Source of the DNA: DASUMF01 sp040510575
Lineage (GTDB): Bacteria > Actinomycetota > Acidimicrobiia > IMCC26256 > DASPTH01
Length of the DNA stretch: 10,693 nt
Direction of reading: 5' to 3'
NCBI GenBank assembly: GCA_040510575.1
Contig: JBEVIU010000044.1
Location: 1 to 10,693, forward strand
Part shown: positions 6,506 through 10,693 of the stretch, one piece after another
Layout of the letters: each line of letters opens with the position of its first letter
How positions within the stretch are numbered: the stretch's first letter is position 1
Made by a program: the position numbers and the translations under genes
Notes under the pieces: generated by a model
The model's database searches: none
Seen by the model: the letters and a program-made list of their open reading frames with translations, nothing else
What the model was told of the DNA's origin: nothing

Positions 6506-8071
6506 TCAGCGCTGGTCGCGCAGGAGGCGGCGCAGGATCTTGCCCGACGGTGACTTCGGCACCGTTTCGATGAACGTGAGCTTCCGGAGCTGCTTGTAGC
6601 CCGCGACCTCGCCGGCGACGTAGGCGAGGATCTCGTCGTCGGTCGCGCGTGCGCCCGACTTCAGCACGACGAAGCCGACCGGGACCTCGCCCGCCTCGTC
6701 GTCGGGTTCGCCGACGACCGCGGCGTCGGCTACAGCAGGGTGCGTGAGCAGCACCGCTTCCAGCTCGGCCGGCGCGACCTGCCACGCCTTGTATTTGATG
6801 AGCTCCTTGAGGCGGTCGACGATGTAGAGGTGGCCGTCGTCGTCGACGTGACCGATGTCGCCCGTGTGCAGCCAGCCGTCGTCGTCGATCGTCGCGGCGG
6901 TTGCCTCCGGGTTGTTGAGGTAGCCGCGCATCACCATCGCGCCGCGCACCCACACCTCGCCGTCGACGTCGTACCCGAGTGACGCACCCGTCGCCGGGTC
7001 GACGATCATCGTCTGCGCGTTGGGTACCGTCACGCCGACCGAGCCCTGCTTGCATCCGGTCCTCGGTGTCACGTGCGACGCGCCTGCGAGCTCGGTCATG
7101 CCGTAGCCCTGCTCGACCTTGCATCCCACCCGCGCTTCGATCTCGCGTTGGACCTCGGCCGAGAGCGGCGCCGCGCCTGAGAACACCTGCTTCACCGCGG
7201 ACAGATCGAAGTCGTCGACGATCGGCTGCTTGGCGAGCTGCACCGCGATCGGCGGCGCGACGTACGACCGCGTGATGCCGTGGTCCTGGTGGGCGCGGAG
7301 GAAGCCTTCGAGATCGAAGCGCGGCATCGTGACGACGGTGCCGCCGACCGCGAACGTGGCGTTCATGATGATCTGCATGCCGTAGATGTGGAAGAACGGC
7401 AACACCGCGATCACAACGTCGTCCTCGACCAGGCCGAGAGGCGGGATCGTCTGCAAGACGTTGACGACCAGATTGCGGTGCGTGAGCACGACGCCCTTCG
7501 ACAAGCCGGTCGTGCCCGACGAGTAGGGGATCGCGACCGGCGCGTCGAGGGGGACGGCGACCGGCGCGTCGAGCGGATCGCCGTACAGCTCGGTGAACCG
7601 GGGTGCACCGTCGGCGTCGTCGAGGAGGAAGAATTCCTGCACGGAGCCGTTCGCGGCGGCGGCCCGCGCCGTGTCGAGGAACGCCGACGCCACGATCATG
7701 AGGGACGGTTGCGCGTCGTCGAGCTGGTGACGCACCTCCCGCTCCGTGTAGCTCGGGTTCACGGTGGTGACGGTGCCGCCCGCGTAGGCCGCGCCGAGGA
7801 ACGCGATCGCGTACTCCGGGCAGTTCGGCGCCATGATCGCGATCACGCCACCCGGAGCGAACCCGCGAGCGACGAGACCACCGGCCAGGCGACGGATGCC
7901 ATCGCCGAGCTGCGCGTAGGTGATGGTGCGACCCGACGCGGCGTCGACGAGCGCGGGCTTGTCGCCGAGTGCTCCGACGTGACGCAGTACGAGCTCGGTG
8001 ATGAGCACGTCGGGAACGTCGAAGTCGCCCAGCGGACTCGAATGGATCAGTGCGCCGTCGGCCGATGGCAT
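6506..8071 (-). CDS. Acyl-CoA synthetase, 4-coumarate-CoA ligase-like
   Basis: A 521-residue adenylate-forming enzyme that should activate a carboxylic acid with ATP to an acyl-AMP and then form the CoA thioester. Signature motifs appear in order: the P-loop YSSGTTGLSKGV (183-194), QGYGMTE (321-327), GEVWVRG (371-377, similar to box II of 4-coumarate ligases), GWLHTGDIG (399-407), YKAWQVAPAELE (427-438) and the C-terminal KSPSGKILRR (506-515) with the conserved adenylation lysine Lys511. Length is normal for the family. The substrate, aryl or fatty acid, cannot be assigned. The ATG at 8071 is preceded by a strong GGAGG/GGGGAG purine stretch (8076-8085); an upstream in-frame extension to 8218 is low-complexity and rejected. 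Just before the P-loop the protein has a tandem duplication, LDAPVAVP/LDAPVAIP (167-182). It diverges from the SDR gene and converges with the hydrolase gene, so it appears to be transcribed alone. Confidence 0.92.
   Translation of the reverse strand: MPSADGALIHSSPLGDFDVPDVLITELVLRHVGALGDKPALVDAASGRTITYAQLGDGIRRLAGGLVARGFAPGGVIAIMAPNCPEYAIAFLGAAYAGGTVTTVNPSYTEREVRHQLDDAQPSLMIVASAFLDTARAAAANGSVQEFFLLDDADGAPRFTELYGDPLDAPVAVPLDAPVAIPYSSGTTGLSKGVVLTHRNLVVNVLQTIPPLGLVEDDVVIAVLPFFHIYGMQIIMNATFAVGGTVVTMPRFDLEGFLRAHQDHGITRSYVAPPIAVQLAKQPIVDDFDLSAVKQVFSGAAPLSAEVQREIEARVGCKVEQGYGMTELAGASHVTPRTGCKQGSVGVTVPNAQTMIVDPATGASLGYDVDGEVWVRGAMVMRGYLNNPEATAATIDDDGWLHTGDIGHVDDDGHLYIVDRLKELIKYKAWQVAPAELEAVLLTHPAVADAAVVGEPDDEAGEVPVGFVVLKSGARATDDEILAYVAGEVAGYKQLRKLTFIETVPKSPSGKILRRLLRDQR
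7533..7573. repeat. 24-bp-period tandem duplication inside the ligase gene
   Basis: The 17-base string GCGACCGGCGCGTCGAG occurs at 7533-7549 and again at 7557-7573, a period of 24 bases or exactly eight codons. It encodes the LDAPVAVP/LDAPVAIP doublet just before the ATP-binding loop. The frame is kept, so the duplication lengthens a linker and does not break the gene. Confidence 0.85.
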
Positions 8072-8088
8072 GGTGCTCCCCCTCCAAC

Positions 8089-8133
8089 CGATTGTGCTCG
8101 ATGCGATCGGGCTCGAAGCGATCGGGCTGCCGG
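8089..8133. repeat. Three tandem imperfect 15-bp units in the ligase/SDR divergent intergenic region
   Basis: Units CGATTGTGCTCGATG (8089-8103), CGATCGGGCTCGAAG (8104-8118) and CGATCGGGCTGCCGG (8119-8133) lie head to tail, 18 to 62 bases upstream of the ligase start. Units 1 and 2 share 12 of 15 positions; units 2 and 3 share their first 10. A regulator binding array or simple slippage in the leader are both possible. The spacing of 15 bp is not a whole number of helical turns, which is less usual for cooperative operators. Confidence 0.6.
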
Positions 8134-8159
8134 AACCATAGGAGAAGCGCGGCACGCCA

Positions 8160-8180
8160 ATCTCGGGATGAGATCTCGGG
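8160..8180. repeat. Paired ATCTCGGG direct repeats with an embedded palindrome
   Basis: ATCTCGGG occurs at 8160-8167 and 8173-8180, 13 bases apart start to start, and the second copy overlaps the palindrome GAGATCTC (8170-8177). It lies 48 bases before the predicted SDR start, in the space shared by two divergent promoters. An operator role is possible but unproven. Confidence 0.4.
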
Positions 8181-8228
8181 CGTGGCCGTGGTGTGCGCGC
8201 TCGGCGCCACGCGTGCAATGGTCATCGC

Positions 8229-9173
8229 GTGACGACCGACCCGAATGTTCTGCGAGGCCGAGTCGCTGTGGTCGCGGGCGCGACCCGCGGCGCCGGACGT
8301 GGCATCGCGGCCGCGCTGGGCGAGGCGGGCGCCACCGTGATCTGCACCGGTCGCAGCAGCCGGTCCGGAACCCTCCGCTCCGACTACGACCGCGCTGAGA
8401 CGATCGAGGAGACCGCGGAGCTGGTGACCGAGCTCGGCGGCGTCGGCATCGCAATCGCAGTCGACCACCTCGACCCTGAGCAGGTGCACGGGCTCGCCGA
8501 TCGGATCCGGACCGATCACGGTCACATCGACGTCCTGGTCAACGACATCTGGGGCGGCGAGGTGCTCAAGGGCGGGCCGCCGCAGTGGGACACCCCGATC
8601 TGGGAGCTCGATCTCGACGACGGACTGCGGATCCTCCGTCTCGCGATCGATACTCACCTCGTGACCGCGCACCACCTGCTGCCACTCGTGATCGACGCGC
8701 CGGGCGGACTGCTCGTCGAAGTCACCGACGGCACGACCGAGTACAACGCGTCGCGATATCGGATCTCGGTGTTCTACGACCTGGCGAAGGTGGCGGTGAA
8801 CCGGCTCGCCTTCTCCCTGGGTCACGAGCTCGCGCCACACGGCGCGACCGCGGTGTCGATCACCCCTGGCTGGCTGCGCTCCGAGATGATGCTCGAAGCC
8901 TTCGCGACGTCGGAGGAGCACTGGCGCGACTCGGTCGGGACGTCCGCGCCGCCGGGCTTCGCGCTGTCGGAGTCGCCGCGCTTCGTCGGGCGTGCGGTGG
9001 TCGCGTTGGCGTCCGACCCGGACCGGGCGCGCTGGAACCAGCAGTCCGTCGACTCCGGTCGCCTGGCGCAGGAGTACGGCTTCACCGACATCGACGGTTC
9101 ACAGCCCGACGTGTGGCGCCACATGCTCGACACCGAGCGCGGCCTCGACGTCGACATCGGCGACTACCGGTAG
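8229..9173 (+). CDS. SDR-family oxidoreductase, DHRS1-like
   Basis: A 314-residue short-chain dehydrogenase/reductase, a cytoplasmic Rossmann-fold NAD(P)(H)-dependent enzyme. The cofactor glycine motif is AGATRGAGRG (16-25), and the catalytic pair is Tyr183 and Lys187 in FYDLAKVAV. ITPGWLRSEM (211-220) follows, as in DHRS1-type members. The structural NNAG motif is replaced by VNDIWGG (104-110). The family is longer than classical SDRs (about 250 residues), and the length here fits the DHRS1-like group. The substrate is unknown. GTG 8229 is the best start because homologous sequence begins just after it, with LRGRVAVVAGATRG. No ribosome site is visible, so the transcript may be leaderless. 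A four-codon reading frame (8218-8232) overlaps the start in another frame. It diverges from the acyl-CoA ligase by 157 bases, suggesting shared control, and is followed by an inverted repeat before the convergent tRNA-Lys. Confidence 0.88.
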   Translation: MTTDPNVLRGRVAVVAGATRGAGRGIAAALGEAGATVICTGRSSRSGTLRSDYDRAETIEETAELVTELGGVGIAIAVDHLDPEQVHGLADRIRTDHGHIDVLVNDIWGGEVLKGGPPQWDTPIWELDLDDGLRILRLAIDTHLVTAHHLLPLVIDAPGGLLVEVTDGTTEYNASRYRISVFYDLAKVAVNRLAFSLGHELAPHGATAVSITPGWLRSEMMLEAFATSEEHWRDSVGTSAPPGFALSESPRFVGRAVVALASDPDRARWNQQSVDSGRLAQEYGFTDIDGSQPDVWRHMLDTERGLDVDIGDYR

Positions 9174-9218
9174 CGCGCGGTCGGCGCCGCCGTATCCCTG
9201 GGTGCCGCTCGCGAGCGC

Positions 9219-9246
9219 GCAGCACCACAGCGCTCGAGGGTGCTGC
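9219..9246. terminator. Candidate hairpin between SDR gene and convergent tRNA-Lys
   Basis: A perfect 8-bp inverted repeat, GCAGCACC and GGTGCTGC, encloses a 12-base loop, 45 bases after the SDR stop. There is no T-tract, so it would be a non-canonical terminator if it acts as one. It could serve either strand. Confidence 0.35.
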
Positions 9247-9354
9247 ACGAGTACGAGGGTCGACTCGTCGTCGCGACTCTCGGTGACGGGGTACCCGAGC
9301 TCGCACCCGCGTTCTCCGGGGCGAAGTACGGGATCTCGCACGTTCTGGTGACGG

Positions 9355-9431
9355 TGGTACGCCCCGCGGGACTCGAACCCGCAACCTAGTGATTAAGAGT
9401 CACTTGCTCTAACCAGTTGAGCTAGGGGCGC
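9355..9431 (-). tRNA. tRNA-Lys(CTT)
   Basis: The minus strand folds as a full cloverleaf. The acceptor is GCGCCCC paired with GGGGCGT (first pair G-U), the D-stem is GCTC/GAGC, and the anticodon stem is AGTGA/TCACT with loop CTCTTAA. This gives anticodon CTT, reading the AAG lysine codon. The T-arm is GCGGG-TTCGAGT-CCCGC. The discriminator is A, and the CCA end is encoded at 9355-9357. CTT is an ordinary lysine isoacceptor in GC-rich genomes. A TAGGAT hexamer six bases upstream (9438-9443) is a possible -10, with no clear -35. Confidence 0.97.
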
Positions 9432-9437
9432 GGAGGG

Positions 9438-9443
9438 ATCCTA
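9438..9443 (-). promoter_or_regulatory. Possible -10 element for tRNA-Lys
   Basis: TAGGAT on the minus strand matches TATAAT at four of six positions and lies 6 bases before the mature tRNA 5' end. No -35 hexamer of useful quality is seen at 16-18 bases, and the leader would be almost absent, so this is weak. Confidence 0.2.
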
Positions 9444-9567
9444 CCGGAGTCGCCGGTGACTTCTCGGTGCGAACCGCGAACCCCCTAGCGTGCGTGGTCG
9501 AGACAACAACGCGGCACGCCGAGTGTCGATGTCGCGATGTCGCCGACGTCGGAGTGGGAGGTCCCTC

Positions 9568-10476
9568 GTGGACGTGCTCGTGACCGGTTCGCACGGATTC
9601 ATCGCCGGCGCACTGCTGCCGCGCTTGCGCGCTCACGACCACCGCGTCGTCCGCCTCGTGCGCGGCACGCCGGTCGGTCCCGACGAAGTGCACTGGGACC
9701 CCGATGCCGACGAGATCGACGCCGAGCGACTCGCGGGTATCGATGCGGTGGTGCACCTCGCCGGCGCAGGCATCGGCGACAAGAAGTGGACGCCCGAGCG
9801 CAAGGCGCTGATCCTCCAGAGCCGCACGCGGGGAACCGGGCTGCTCGCCCGCACCCTCGCCGCCATGGCGACCCCACCCGCGGTGCTCGTCTCCGGCTCG
9901 GCCATCGGGTACTACGGCAACCGGGGCGATGAAGTCCTCACTGAGGAATCGGCACCGGGTGACGACTTCACCGCCGAGGTCTGCCAGGCCTGGGAGTCGG
10001 CCACCGAGGCGGCAACCGAGGCTGGGATCCGGGTGGTCACGGTGCGCACCGGCATCGTCCTCGCCGCTGAGGGAGGCGTACTCAAACGGCTGCTGCTCCC
10101 GTTCAAGCTGGGGTTGGGCGGCCGGGTCGCATCGGGCAAGCAGTACATGAGCTGGATCACCCTCGACGACGAGGTGGGCGCGATCGTGCACCTGTTGTCG
10201 GCCGAGAGCGTGCGCGGTCCCGTGAACCTCACGGCGCCGAACCCGGCCACCAACGCCGAGCTGACCGACGCACTCGGTCGGGCGTTGCACCGGCCCACGA
10301 TCCTGCCCACCCCACTGGCCCCGCTCAAGGTGCTGTACGGATCGGAGCTGGTGCAGTCGCTGCTCGTCGACGGCCAGCGCGTGTCGTCGGCGAAGCTCGC
10401 TGCGAGCGGGTACGAGTTCGCGCATCCGCAGCTCGACGACGCGCTCCGCGCGGTGTTGCGCGCGCCGGCGGCTTGA
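9568..10476 (+). CDS. TIGR01777-family NAD(P)-binding epimerase-like protein
   Basis: A 302-residue atypical or extended SDR protein of the TIGR01777 family (E. coli YfcH and relatives, annotated as sugar nucleotide epimerase-like). Visible features are the dinucleotide-binding start VLVTGSHGFIAG (3-14), the family motif HLAGAGIGDKKW (63-74), SGSAIGYYG (109-117, with the paired tyrosines), QAWES (140-144), RTGIVLAAEGGVL (160-172) and SWITLDD (195-201). The C-terminal LGRALHRPTILPTPLAPLK-type region and the closing YEFAHPQLDDALR are also typical. The true reaction of this family is poorly known. GTG 9568 is chosen because GGGAGG (9556-9561) lies six bases upstream and the Rossmann strand starts immediately after; the longer open frame to 9490 is arginine-rich and unlike the family. 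It stands alone on the plus strand between two minus-strand tRNA genes. Confidence 0.92.
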   Translation: MDVLVTGSHGFIAGALLPRLRAHDHRVVRLVRGTPVGPDEVHWDPDADEIDAERLAGIDAVVHLAGAGIGDKKWTPERKALILQSRTRGTGLLARTLAAMATPPAVLVSGSAIGYYGNRGDEVLTEESAPGDDFTAEVCQAWESATEAATEAGIRVVTVRTGIVLAAEGGVLKRLLLPFKLGLGGRVASGKQYMSWITLDDEVGAIVHLLSAESVRGPVNLTAPNPATNAELTDALGRALHRPTILPTPLAPLKVLYGSELVQSLLVDGQRVSSAKLAASGYEFAHPQLDDALRAVLRAPAA

Positions 10477-10497
10477 CGCGCGCGCACACATGCGTGC

Positions 10498-10514
10498 TCC
10501 GTCGACTCGACGGA
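10498..10514. terminator. Candidate hairpin between the TIGR01777 gene and convergent tRNA-His
   Basis: TCCGTCGA and TCGACGGA form a perfect 8-bp inverted repeat around one base. A real hairpin would open the centre to a loop of about 5 over a 6-bp stem. It sits 21 bases after the epimerase-like stop and 4 bases after the tRNA-His CCA end. No T-tract follows on either strand, so termination is only suggested by position. Confidence 0.35.
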
Positions 10515-10518
10515 ACGT

Positions 10519-10596
10519 TGGGGTGACCGAGGGGATTCGAACCCCCGACCTCCGGGACCACAACCCGGCGCTCTCACCAACTGAGCTACGATCACC
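10519..10596 (-). tRNA. tRNA-His(GTG)
   Basis: The minus strand folds as a cloverleaf with acceptor GTGATCG paired with CGGTCAC (one G-U), D-stem GCTC/GAGC, anticodon stem CCGGG/CCCGG and loop TTGTGGT, giving anticodon GTG. The T-arm has the usual TTCGAAT loop. The histidine-specific extra G(-1) is encoded at 10596 and pairs with C73, confirming identity. CCA is encoded at 10519-10521. Confidence 0.97.
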
Positions 10597-10633
10597 ACGC
10601 CTCGACGCCCTGCCCTGCGCCCAGCAGGCCTGC

Positions 10634-10639
10634 ATGCTA
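10634..10639 (-). promoter_or_regulatory. Possible -10 element for tRNA-His
   Basis: TAGCAT on the minus strand matches TATAAT at four of six positions and would start transcription about 30 bases before the mature tRNA. The hexamer 17 bases upstream, TCCACG, matches a -35 at only three positions. Low confidence. Confidence 0.25.
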
Positions 10640-10693
10640 CCGGGCCGGCGAGTCACCGTGGACCTGTCGATGCGCGGCGAGGACGGCGACCAC

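Noticed and set aside
6485..6525. Terminator hairpin between the convergent hydrolase and ligase stops
   Set aside because: Only a 4-bp GACC/GGTC pairing was found around the 7-base gap, too weak to call.
8132..8137. GGAACC on the plus strand before the SDR gene as a third ECF promoter
   Set aside because: It lacks the flanking AC and the GCGGTGTA block at the right distance; only a loose GCGG appears one base off.
8072..8218. Longer acyl-CoA ligase start at 8218
   Set aside because: The extension encodes low-complexity sequence from the 15-bp repeats, and the strong purine-rich ribosome site directly precedes ATG 8071.
9099..9341. Minus-strand 80-residue open frame between the SDR gene and tRNA-Lys
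   Set aside because: It overlaps the 3' end of the SDR gene, has no ribosome site and no recognisable domain; composition is typical of a shadow frame in GC-rich DNA.
9240..9389. Plus-strand open frame from GTG 9240 ending in VRPAGLEPAT
   Set aside because: The C-terminal part is the antisense of tRNA-Lys, a classic false ORF signature. The GTG lies inside an inverted repeat with no properly spaced ribosome site.
10658..10693. Possible start of a plus-strand gene (GTG, then DLSMRGEDGDH) running off the window
   Set aside because: Only 12 codons are visible, with no ribosome site and no recognisable motif. It cannot be told from chance.

Overview
The window is a GC-rich stretch of bacterial chromosome, apparently from an Actinomycetota. 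The evidence is the base composition, the GTG starts, tRNA genes that encode their CCA ends, and gene families common in that phylum. An Acidimicrobiia-like lineage is a guess; nothing here fixes the taxon. Nine protein genes and two tRNA genes fill almost all of it. I see no mobile element or CRISPR array.

Left block (minus strand, read from 5630 down to 3). An aldo/keto reductase overlaps by one base (TGATG) the gene for a large membrane protein. That protein has an N-terminal membrane domain, a degenerate kinase-like domain, and a C-terminal flippase-like domain of the lysylphosphatidylglycerol synthase membrane-region family. Next comes an ECF sigma factor, which overlaps by 8 bases a single-pass membrane protein taken to be its anti-sigma factor. 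Last is a secreted, probably beta-propeller, protein. The main discovery is a gapped element, ACGGAACCAC-N10-GCGGTGTA, present once before the sigma gene and once before the secreted-protein gene. Both copies have the same orientation and exact spacing, and the GGAAC block is typical of ECF -35 elements. This predicts a self-activating sigma factor with the secreted protein as a direct target, in one compact envelope-signalling module.

Middle block (5671-9173). A metallo-beta-lactamase-fold hydrolase diverges from the reductase across 40 bases and converges with an acyl-CoA (4-coumarate-like) ligase. The ligase diverges from an SDR oxidoreductase across 157 bases that hold three tandem 15-bp units and a pair of 8-bp repeats. 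Reductase, hydrolase, ligase and SDR together suggest small-molecule or acid metabolism, but no pathway can be named.

Right block (9174-10693). tRNA-Lys(CTT) and tRNA-His(GTG), both on the minus strand, flank a plus-strand TIGR01777-family NAD(P)-binding epimerase-like gene. GC-rich inverted repeats without T-tracts lie between the convergent genes and may act as terminators. The last 97 bases show only a weak possible tRNA promoter.
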